From: Clostridia bacterium
GTDB lineage: Bacteria > Bacillota > Clostridia > Christensenellales > Christensenellaceae
Length of the DNA: 64,000 nt
Direction of reading: 5' to 3'
Assembly: GCA_017531505.1 (NCBI GenBank)
Contig: JAFXKX010000005.1
Location: forward strand, 26,383-90,382
The notes beneath the pieces are model-generated. The model was not told the DNA's origin. It made no database searches and was given only the letters and a program-made list of their open reading frames with translations. Shown here piece by piece: positions 17,354-24,472 of this stretch (its first letter is position 1; the number at the start of each line of letters is the position of its first letter). The translations under genes and the position numbers were made by a program.

Positions 17354-18517
17354 TCAGGTCAAATCTGCCGCAAAACTGCTGCCTGCTCCGTCATAAGGGA
17401 CCTGAAGCCATGCAGCAACGCTCGCCGCTACATCTGTAAAACTGCTGCGCGTCCCCAGCGACTCAGGCTTGATCCCATGCCCATATACAAACAACGGCAC
17501 ATATTCCCGCGTATGATCCGTGGTATGGTACCCCGGATCGCATCCGTGATCCGCCGTAATCACGAGCACATCCTCCGGCAGCATTTGTTTCATAAATTGC
17601 GGCAGCCAACTGTCAAACTCGCTCAATGCGCGGGCATATCCGTCAATATCGTTGCGATGCCCATATACAGAATCAAAGTCTACCAGATTGACAAAACACA
17701 GTCCCTCAAAGGGCTGCCTCTGCAGTTCCGCTGCAATGCGCATACCGTCTGCATTACTTTTGCTCAGATACGTCTGCGTGATCCCTCTGCCTGCAAAGAT
17801 ATCGGTGATCTTTCCAACTGCAAGGACATCTTTTCCCGCTGCTTTGAGTGTATCCAATACCGTCCTGCCTATGGGTTCCAATGAATAGTCGTGACGCCGC
17901 GCCGTACGGGTAAAATTGCCCGGCGTCCCGATAAACGGTCTCGCGATCACACGCCCTACACCATATGGACCGATCAACAGTTTTCGTGCCGTTTCGCAAT
18001 AGGTATACAACTGTTCTGTCGGCACCACATCTTCATGCGCGGCGATCTGAAATACACTGTCCGCCGATGTATATACAATAAGATCACCGGTCTGCATATG
18101 CCGCAAACCATAGTCGGCTATGACCTGTGTACCCGAATAAGGTCGGTTGCACAAAACGCCTCGCCCCGTCAGTCTGCAAAATTCCTGTATGATTTCTTCG
18201 GGAAAGCCATCCGGAAATGTGGGCAGCGGATGTTCTGATATCACGCCTGCCAATTCCCAGTGTCCTGTCGTGGTATCTTTCCCGACAGACACCTCGCGCA
18301 TACGCCCGTAGGCAGCGATCGGTGTCTCTACTGCGCCCAAAAAATCCAGCCCGTCAATATTGCCATATCCCATACTGCGCAGATTCGGAATGTGCAGCAT
18401 ATCGGATGCAGACAAGCTACGGATGGTATTGCTGCCGGCATCCCCATATGCAGCCGCATCCGGCAGACTGCCTGCACCCACGCTATCCAGTACAATCAAA
18501 AACACTCTGTTTTTCAT
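17354..18517 (-). CDS. deoB: Phosphopentomutase
   Basis: Mn-dependent alkaline-phosphatase-superfamily enzyme that converts (deoxy)ribose 1-phosphate to the 5-phosphate, linking nucleoside breakdown to the pentose pathway. The 387 residues match the family. Metal ligands are in IVLDSVGAGSLPDA near the N terminus and in VITADHGCDPG and TDHTREYVP near residues 325-345. The catalytic threonine lies in VGKDTTTGHWE. Its ATG overlaps the deoD stop by four bases, so the two act together: DeoD yields ribose 1-phosphate and DeoB uses it. Confidence 0.97.
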   Translation of the reverse strand: MKNRVFLIVLDSVGAGSLPDAAAYGDAGSNTIRSLSASDMLHIPNLRSMGYGNIDGLDFLGAVETPIAAYGRMREVSVGKDTTTGHWELAGVISEHPLPTFPDGFPEEIIQEFCRLTGRGVLCNRPYSGTQVIADYGLRHMQTGDLIVYTSADSVFQIAAHEDVVPTEQLYTYCETARKLLIGPYGVGRVIARPFIGTPGNFTRTARRHDYSLEPIGRTVLDTLKAAGKDVLAVGKITDIFAGRGITQTYLSKSNADGMRIAAELQRQPFEGLCFVNLVDFDSVYGHRNDIDGYARALSEFDSWLPQFMKQMLPEDVLVITADHGCDPGYHTTDHTREYVPLFVYGHGIKPESLGTRSSFTDVAASVAAWLQVPYDGAGSSFAADLT

Positions 18518-19239
18518 TTTCCCATTGCTGCGGCTGTCGCCAGCGCGATCTCCATCATCTGCGTAAACGAAGTCTGCCGTTCTTCAGAAGAGGTTGCCGT
18601 TCCATTGAGCAGGTGGTCGGATACGGTACACATGGCCAGCGCCCGCTTACCGCAGCGCGCCGCATTCATATACAGTGCTGCAGCTTCCATCTCTACCGCC
18701 ATGACGCCCATCTTCATCCACGCGGGAGTCACTTCCGGATCATCGTTATAAAACATATCCGACGAAAGCAAATTGCCTACGTGATATACCGCACCTGCCT
18801 TCTCTGCTGCTGTGATCGCAGTTTGCAGCAGCGTATAATCTGCCAACGGTGCAAATACGCCGGGCAGCCGATACTGAGAAGCAAAGTTGGAATCGGTGCA
18901 GGCACCCATGCCAAACACGATATCACGGATCTGGATATTTGTCTGCATTGCCCCGGCAGAGCCGATGCGAATGATATTGTCTACATCATAGAATTTGAAC
19001 AATTCGTAGCTATAAATCGCCATAGAAGGCATACCCATACCGCTGGCCATGACAGATACGCGCGTATCTCCATAATAGCCGGTATACCCTTGTACACCGC
19101 GTACATTATTGACCAATTGTGCATCCCGCAGATATTTTTCCGCCACAAACTTTGCACGCAGCGGATCTCCCGGCATCAATACCGTTTTTGCAAAATCCCC
19201 TTGTTTTGCGCTGATATGCGGTGTCGGTGTATGTGACAT
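18514..19239 (-). CDS. deoD: Purine-nucleoside phosphorylase
   Basis: Hexameric enzyme that splits purine nucleosides with phosphate into base and (deoxy)ribose 1-phosphate. The 241 residues carry VLMPGDPLRAK, the phosphate-binding GMGMPS segment, VEMEAAALY for the ribose and VSDHLL with the catalytic aspartate. An ATG at 19245 lies only one base after AGGAGG, so the ATG at 19239 (MSHTPTPH) is preferred. It forms an operon with deoB. Confidence 0.97.
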   Translation of the reverse strand: MSHTPTPHISAKQGDFAKTVLMPGDPLRAKFVAEKYLRDAQLVNNVRGVQGYTGYYGDTRVSVMASGMGMPSMAIYSYELFKFYDVDNIIRIGSAGAMQTNIQIRDIVFGMGACTDSNFASQYRLPGVFAPLADYTLLQTAITAAEKAGAVYHVGNLLSSDMFYNDDPEVTPAWMKMGVMAVEMEAAALYMNAARCGKRALAMCTVSDHLLNGTATSSEERQTSFTQMMEIALATAAAMGK

Positions 19240-19288
19240 ATCCATTCCTCCTTATATGCTGTGTATTGGATTTAGGTTTCCTATTTTT

Positions 19289-19317
19289 ATAGTATACTAT
19301 TCACGATCAAAATCCAA
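19289..19317 (-). promoter_or_regulatory. deoDB promoter
   Basis: On the minus strand TTGGAT is followed after 17 bases by TACTAT; a TATACT with 15-base spacing overlaps it. Confidence 0.5.
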
Positions 19318-19340
19318 TGGGTATTCTATAAACAACCAAT

Positions 19341-19370
19341 AGAAAAAGCGGAGGTCTGCCTCCGCTTTTC
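19341..19370 (-). terminator. Terminator of the tryptophan importer operon
   Basis: AAGCGGAGG and CCTCCGCTT pair around a four-base loop; on the minus strand a T run follows. Confidence 0.88.
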
Positions 19371-20153
19371 TTATACACCGTTTCCGTTTTCGATACTGAT
19401 CTCGTTAAAGATCTCCAGCAGATCCTGTACCTTTGCCTGCTGCTTTTGCTCTCCGCAAATATCCTTGACGATGTTGCCTTCATGCATCATGACCAGGCGA
19501 TTACCGTATTCCACCGCATGGCGCAGATTATGGGTAACCATCAAAGTGGTGATCCCGCGCTGACGAATCAGCTTATCTGTCAGATACATCATCGTTTCCG
19601 AAGATTTCGGGTCCAATGCCGCAGTATGTTCATCCAGTATCAGCAGTTCTATATCCGTCATATTGGCGATTACCAATGCCAGTGCCTGACGCTGACCGCC
19701 AGACAGAGAACCCACCTTTACATTGAGACGGTTTTCCAGACCCATCTCACACTGTTCCAGCAATGCACGGTAATGATCTGTCCGCTTCTTGTTGATGGCA
19801 AAGCCCAATCCAAAGTGTTTCTGCTTGTTATCTGCCAGAGCCATGTTTTCCAATATGGTCAATCCCGCACAAGTGCCTGCCTTGGGATCCTGAAATACCC
19901 GTCCGATAAACTTTGCACGCTTATGTTCGGGCAGCATAGTAATATCCTGCCCTCGGAACAGTATTTTTCCTTCCTGTGCTGCATCGGCACCGCAGATCAG
20001 ATTAAGCATCGTTGTCTTGCCGCTGCCGTTGGAACCGATCACCGATACAAATTCGCCCTGTTTTACATGAAAATCAAATCCGTCAAAGAGCACTGCCTCA
20101 TCTACGGTACCTTCATTGAATATCTTTACGATCTTTTGCAAGTCCAGCATCAT
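19371..20153 (-). CDS. trpZ: ABC importer ATPase (TrpZ-like)
   Basis: Cytoplasmic ATPase of 260 residues for a tryptophan importer. Walker A is GSNGSGKTT, the signature SLSGGQRQALALV and Walker B LLILDEHTAALDP. The ending HNLRHAVEYGNRLVMMHEG is typical of the group paired with ABC_sub_bind proteins. Its start overlaps the permease stop by four bases. The substrate is inferred from the tryptophan T-box that controls the operon. The symbol follows the predicted trpXYZ system of streptococci. Confidence 0.85.
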   Translation of the reverse strand: MMLDLQKIVKIFNEGTVDEAVLFDGFDFHVKQGEFVSVIGSNGSGKTTMLNLICGADAAQEGKILFRGQDITMLPEHKRAKFIGRVFQDPKAGTCAGLTILENMALADNKQKHFGLGFAINKKRTDHYRALLEQCEMGLENRLNVKVGSLSGGQRQALALVIANMTDIELLILDEHTAALDPKSSETMMYLTDKLIRQRGITTLMVTHNLRHAVEYGNRLVMMHEGNIVKDICGEQKQQAKVQDLLEIFNEISIENGNGV

Positions 20154-21064
20154 GCAGCCCTCCTCTTATGCGTTTCTTTTTTACCGCTGAGTACCAGTGC
20201 AGCCACAAACAGCACCGCCATCAGCAGTTTCAGATATTCCGTAGGCAGGCCCAATGCCAATGCGATAGAGAGTACTGCCTTATAAGCAATACTGCCCAGA
20301 ATGACCATCGTGGTCGCCTGCAGTTTAGATAATTTACGGAATAAACTCAGACCGACAATGACGGAGGCCAGCCCCATAACGACCATACCAACACCCATCT
20401 GCTGATCAGCCGATCCTCTGGACTGCGCGATGACAGAGCCTGCCAGCGCTGCAAAACCGTTGCCGATGGCAAGGCCTAATATTTTGCTCATACCCGGGTC
20501 TTTTGCCAGCAGCGTAACATACTTTTCATTATTGCCCGTTGCTCTGAGCAGCAGACCGGATTTGGTCTTGAGATATACATCCAGCAATACCTTGCACAGG
20601 ATTGCCATGATCCCGGATACAACCAACGTACGTATATGAGTACCGCCGATGCTTTCAGGGATCAGTGCTGCAAGACCGCTGTTAAAAATGGTGGGCAATC
20701 TGAAGAAAGAAGCGACGGTCGTACCGTTATTGAACAGATACAACAGCACCAGATTGATGGACAGCAGCCCGGTATATATCAGAATGCCGCACAGCAACGG
20801 ACGAATGTGCAGTTTTACGTGCAGCAACCCGGTGATCATGCCGCCGATGGCACCTGCCGCAAAGCTGATCAACAGACACAGCCATGGATCGACGCCCCGC
20901 AGTATGAGCAGCGCCGTTACGATCGCGCCCAAAGGCATGGTGCCATCTACGGAAAGGTCTGAAAAATCCAATATACTATAGGTGATATAAATGCCCAACG
21001 CCAGAACAGCATACATAAAGCCTTCTTCCAGCGTTACTCTGCAAATATTGAGAATAATGTTCAT
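20150..21064 (-). CDS. trpY: ABC importer permease (TrpY-like)
   Basis: Membrane permease of 304 residues in the branched-chain amino acid permease fold, with eight or more hydrophobic helices. The TYSILDFSDLSVDGTMPLGA segment near residue 30 and the ATGNNEKYVTLLAKDPG stretch near residue 175 are characteristic of permeases paired with ABC_sub_bind binding proteins. It lies between binding protein and ATPase genes. An AAGGA site precedes the start. Substrate assignment rests on the T-box. Confidence 0.86.
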   Translation of the reverse strand: MNIILNICRVTLEEGFMYAVLALGIYITYSILDFSDLSVDGTMPLGAIVTALLILRGVDPWLCLLISFAAGAIGGMITGLLHVKLHIRPLLCGILIYTGLLSINLVLLYLFNNGTTVASFFRLPTIFNSGLAALIPESIGGTHIRTLVVSGIMAILCKVLLDVYLKTKSGLLLRATGNNEKYVTLLAKDPGMSKILGLAIGNGFAALAGSVIAQSRGSADQQMGVGMVVMGLASVIVGLSLFRKLSKLQATTMVILGSIAYKAVLSIALALGLPTEYLKLLMAVLFVAALVLSGKKETHKRRAA

Positions 21065-21102
21065 ATAACGTCCTTATCGGGAAAAGAAGATTTTTACACA
21101 GT

Positions 21103-21128
21103 ACAAGGACACTTATGCGTGTCCTTGT
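21103..21128. other. Intercistronic hairpin
   Basis: Perfect ten-base stem ACAAGGACAC with a six-base loop between the binding-protein and permease genes. No T run follows on the minus strand. It may stabilise the upstream message or act as a leaky terminator, raising binding-protein output. Confidence 0.75.
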
Positions 21129-21143
21129 CACTTATATACGTTT

Positions 21144-22124
21144 TTATGCTGCGGGTTCTACTACAACTGCATTGCTGTAAGCATCGGGCAATGCGATATT
21201 CAGTGCAGCCATAACATCGGTATTAATGAAAGCCTGTGTATCGGTAATGGTTTTTACACCCATCTTGGAAATATCAGAGCCGGTCAATACTTCCGCCGCC
21301 ATCTGGCCGGTCACCTGACCAAGTTCCACATAATCCAGACCAATGGAAGCCATGCAACCGTTGACAACCTGTTCCTCCTCAGAACCATATACCGGGATAC
21401 TGTTATCATTTGCGTGTTCCAGCAATACGCCCAGATTGTTGACTACATTGTTATCAGTAAAGTTATTAAGGCAATCCACTTCTGTGCAGAGTTTTGCAGC
21501 TGCCTGCGGGATATCTGCCGCGGTCTGTACACCCTGCTCTACGATCTCGATATTCTTATCTGCTGCGATTTGCTTGAGTCTTGCCAGCTGAGAAACAGAG
21601 TTGGCCTCGCTGGTGGTATACAAAACACCGATCTTCTTGAGTTGGGGCTGCATAGCCATGATCATCTCTACCTGTGCTTCCAGATCCAGAATATCTGCCG
21701 TACCGGTGCAATTGCCGCCGGATTCTTCCATAGAATCCACCAGACCTGCTGCCACGGGATCGGATACCGCACAGAAAATAACGGGGATATCGGTGTTTGC
21801 TGCTGCCGCATACGCAGAAACCGCTGCCGGTGTAGCAATGCCGATCAACATATCATACTCGCTGGCCACCATATTTTTTGCGATAGTATCGCAAGCTGCG
21901 GAGTCAAAGTTGCCATTCTGCAGATCGATCTCATACTCTACACCCTTCAGGTATTCCTCAAGGCCTTGCTCCAAACCTTCATAGCAATTATCCAGACTGG
22001 GGTGTCCGCCGAACTGGATAACACCGATCATCAGTTTACCATCCTCTTTGCCGCCACAACCAACCATTGTGATTGCCATCAGTATCATTGCCAGCACCAA
22101 TGCCAAAATCTTTCTGTGTTTCAT
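21144..22124 (-). CDS. trpX: Tryptophan-binding lipoprotein (TrpX-like)
   Basis: Exported substrate-binding protein of 326 residues in the ABC_sub_bind (PF04392-type) family. Residues 1-23 form a lipoprotein signal peptide with lipobox MVGC. The mature part has IGVIQFGGHPSLDNC, NGNFDSAACDTIAKNMV and PVIFCAVSDPVAAGLV, typical of the family. It is the first gene after the T-box leader. GGAGG lies seven bases before the ATG. Together with the next two genes it should import tryptophan when charged tRNA-Trp is scarce. Confidence 0.88.
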   Translation of the reverse strand: MKHRKILALVLAMILMAITMVGCGGKEDGKLMIGVIQFGGHPSLDNCYEGLEQGLEEYLKGVEYEIDLQNGNFDSAACDTIAKNMVASEYDMLIGIATPAAVSAYAAAANTDIPVIFCAVSDPVAAGLVDSMEESGGNCTGTADILDLEAQVEMIMAMQPQLKKIGVLYTTSEANSVSQLARLKQIAADKNIEIVEQGVQTAADIPQAAAKLCTEVDCLNNFTDNNVVNNLGVLLEHANDNSIPVYGSEEEQVVNGCMASIGLDYVELGQVTGQMAAEVLTGSDISKMGVKTITDTQAFINTDVMAALNIALPDAYSNAVVVEPAA

Positions 22125-22152
22125 AAATCTTCCTCCATACTTTCTTGATGAA

Positions 22153-22430
22153 ATAAAAAAACTCCTGCCCTATCATAGGACAAGAGTTACTTGCGGTGCC
22201 ACCTATGTTCGATTCTTCTCTTACTCAATCGGGAAAAATCGCCCTCTGCCATGTACCATCATACATGCGCCGCTGTAACGCGCAGCCCGCGTCCTGCTTC
22301 GGCCGGCAATGCCGCCTTCCAGGCCCTCATGAGTCCATTCACAAACCGTCTGTTGCTGCACTTCCACCACCATCAGCTCTCTATAAACCGGTACTGATTT
22401 GCTACTCTTCTCAATCAATGGTTTTTCGTT
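22153..22430 (-). promoter_or_regulatory. Tryptophan T-box leader
   Basis: The minus-strand leader holds the T-box bulge AGGTGGCACCGC (22193-22204). It is followed at once by an intrinsic terminator, AACTCTTG to CAGGAGTT with seven Ts (22153-22189). Stem I contains AGAGAGCTGATGG and ends in GAATGGACTC. The specifier codon in that loop reads TGG (22335-22337), which is tryptophan. Uncharged tRNA-Trp would pair with it and favour the antiterminator, switching on the trpXYZ-like operon. Confidence 0.93.
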
Positions 22431-22436
22431 GGGGAA

Positions 22437-22465
22437 ATCATATCACTTTCCCAAGCCAATGTCAA
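22437..22465 (-). promoter_or_regulatory. Promoter of the T-box leader
   Basis: On the minus strand a perfect TTGACA and TATGAT are separated by 17 bases, just upstream of stem I. Confidence 0.8.
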
Positions 22466-22576
22466 TCTGTTTTTACGAAAATTTATTATATTCTATATCA
22501 ATTTATGCATCGATATACAAAATTGTGTTAACTTTTCAGCATTTTATCGTTATTAGCGGTATAATCATACTTTTTC

Positions 22577-22605
22577 TTGTAAGCTTTTTGTATTCGCGCT
22601 ATAAT
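22577..22605 (+). promoter_or_regulatory. Promoter of the esterase gene
   Basis: TTGTAA and TATAAT are separated by 17 bases, about 40 bases before the start codon. A further TATAAT at 22559-22564 lacks a -35. Between this promoter and the T-box promoter lies about 110 bases of AT-rich DNA with nothing else visible. Confidence 0.65.
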
Positions 22606-22646
22606 TCTAATAAATAAGTTGCATATATAGTAAAAGGAGTATCTTT

Positions 22647-23456
22647 ATGGCACTGATTCATTGCAGTTTTTATTCCGAAGCACTGAAGATCGGCACAGAT
22701 GTAAATGTCATCATCCCTACCCCGCATCCCATGGAAGACCCCATCAACCCCGGCGATTACTTCCATGAAGGCGCCAAGTATCAGACATTGTATCTGCTGC
22801 ACGGTACCCACGGCGATTATACCGACTGGCAGCGTTTTACCTCTATCGAGTTGTTTGCACAGTTGTCCAAACTCATGGTGGTTATGCCTTCTGCCGCTAA
22901 CTCCATGTATCAGGATATGATCTACGGTCCTCAGTATTTCACCTATATTACCGAAGAACTGCCCCGTTTTATCCGCACATTGTTCCCCTCCAGTGATAAG
23001 CGCGAAGACAACTTTATTGCCGGCTTGTCTATGGGCTCCATGGGTGCTTATAACTGCGGTATCCGCAGACCGGATGTATACAGCAAGGTCATCGGTTTGT
23101 CCGGCGGTATGAATATGCTGTGGCTCAACGGTTCCGATGACGAAACCGCCACCACACAGCCCTGGCCCTTCCGTGCGATCCTGCCACCTCCCTTCGATGG
23201 CAAAGGCACCGGTCTGGACGATGAACCCATTCTGCGTCAGCACGTTAAAGACGGTGTGGAACTGCCCGATTTCTATCTGGCTGTCGGTACTGAGGACTTT
23301 ATCTACGAGTTGTCTCAGAAAACCAGAGCACTGATGACCGAACTGGGGCTCAATTTTACTTACGAAGAAGGTCCCGGTGTGCATGACTGGGTATTCTGGA
23401 ATACCTATATCCAAAAAGCGATCGATTGGCTGGATCTCAAAAAGACTACCGTATAA
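22647..23456 (+). CDS. Alpha/beta-hydrolase esterase (EstA/esterase D type)
   Basis: A 269-residue serine hydrolase. The nucleophile elbow is AGLSMGSMGA near residue 133; the acid lies in VGTEDF near 214 and the histidine in GVHDWVFW near 248, giving a complete triad. YLLHGTHGDYTDW is the oxyanion region found in acetyl-esterases and tributyrin esterases. It lacks a signal peptide, so it acts in the cytoplasm, perhaps deacetylating sugars. The exact substrate is unknown. AAAAGGAG precedes the ATG. Confidence 0.88.
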   Translation: MALIHCSFYSEALKIGTDVNVIIPTPHPMEDPINPGDYFHEGAKYQTLYLLHGTHGDYTDWQRFTSIELFAQLSKLMVVMPSAANSMYQDMIYGPQYFTYITEELPRFIRTLFPSSDKREDNFIAGLSMGSMGAYNCGIRRPDVYSKVIGLSGGMNMLWLNGSDDETATTQPWPFRAILPPPFDGKGTGLDDEPILRQHVKDGVELPDFYLAVGTEDFIYELSQKTRALMTELGLNFTYEEGPGVHDWVFWNTYIQKAIDWLDLKKTTV

Positions 23457-23458
23457 TG

Positions 23459-23485
23459 AGAAGGGCGCATAAGCGCCCTTTTTAT
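23459..23485 (+). terminator. Esterase gene terminator
   Basis: AAGGGCGC-ATAA-GCGCCCTT stem followed by a T run. Confidence 0.88.
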
Positions 23486-23566
23486 ATGACAAGATTGCGC
23501 ACAAACCGTCATGCAGCCACAATCGGCATGCACTATACTAAAGACAGTACAGTAAGGAGGTATCCC

Positions 23567-24433
23567 ATGGATTGGATCACCGGTATGCAAAATGCGCTCA
23601 ACTATATCGAGGCACATCTGGATCAGCCGCTCACCACTACGGATATTGCAAGACAGGCTGCCTGCTCGCCCTTTTACTTTCAGAGAATATTCCGCATCTT
23701 ATGCGGTATGACAGCAGGGGAATACATCCGCGGCAGACGCCTTAGTCTGGCAGGCGAATATCTTACCGATCCCAACAATAAAGTCATCGATGCGGCACTT
23801 CTTTTTGGTTATGAATCTGCCGAAAGTTTTTCCCGCGCATTTTCTGCTTTTCACGGCATCTCACCTTCTCAAGCGCGCAAACAAGGTGTGATGCTGCAAT
23901 ACATGCGCCCTCTTACCGTACAGATTCTTTTGAAAGGCGGTAACTTTATGCATTATACCGTAGTTGAAAAACCGGCCTTCTCTCTGATGGCCAAGTCCAA
24001 ATCCTTCCCCATCTCTCTCTCCCCGCAGAACGAAGTTGTCCCTGCATTCTGGGGAGACTGTGTCAAAGACGGCTCTCTGGCATTGCTGGATCCATATATC
24101 TCTGAAGAAAATCCGCTGATGGCGGTTTGCATCCCGCAAGAAACTTCCTCTGATAGTTTTACCTATGCGATCGGCGTGCCCACCGCTCCGCAGGCAGAGA
24201 TTCCTTCCGGACTGCAGCTATACGCTGTACCCGCCCATACCTGGATATGCTTTACCTGCATCGGTCCTGCCGCCCAAAGCATCGGTCAAGCCTGGGAATA
24301 CGCCTTCCGTGAGTTCTTCCCTTCTTCTCTGTATCAGCCTCTGGACACGATCGATATCGAAGTATATACCCCCGGCGATACAGATGCCGCCGATTATCAG
24401 TGCGAACTCTGGATCCCCGTCACACGCAAGTAA
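23567..24433 (+). CDS. AraC-family regulator with effector-binding domain
   Basis: A 288-residue transcription factor. Residues 1-110 are the double helix-turn-helix, with LTTTDIARQAACSPFYFQRIFR and VIDAALLFGYESAESFSRAF. Residues 125-288 look like a GyrI-like small-molecule-binding domain, as in Rob and SoxS-related drug sensors, with TWICFTCIGPA and EVYTPGDTD. DNA-binding at the N terminus and sensing at the C terminus is the Rob-type arrangement. AAGGAGG precedes the ATG at 23567; the longer frame upstream crosses a terminator. Targets are unknown. A TATACT box lies at 23534-23539. Confidence 0.9.
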   Translation: MDWITGMQNALNYIEAHLDQPLTTTDIARQAACSPFYFQRIFRILCGMTAGEYIRGRRLSLAGEYLTDPNNKVIDAALLFGYESAESFSRAFSAFHGISPSQARKQGVMLQYMRPLTVQILLKGGNFMHYTVVEKPAFSLMAKSKSFPISLSPQNEVVPAFWGDCVKDGSLALLDPYISEENPLMAVCIPQETSSDSFTYAIGVPTAPQAEIPSGLQLYAVPAHTWICFTCIGPAAQSIGQAWEYAFREFFPSSLYQPLDTIDIEVYTPGDTDAADYQCELWIPVTRK

Positions 24434-24435
24434 AT

Positions 24436-24472
24436 AAAAAAACCAAGGCATAAAACGCCTTGGTTTTTTATT
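24436..24472. terminator. Bidirectional terminator
   Basis: AACCAAGGC and GCCTTGGTT pair with A and T runs on both sides; it touches the sbcC stop codon. Confidence 0.9.
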
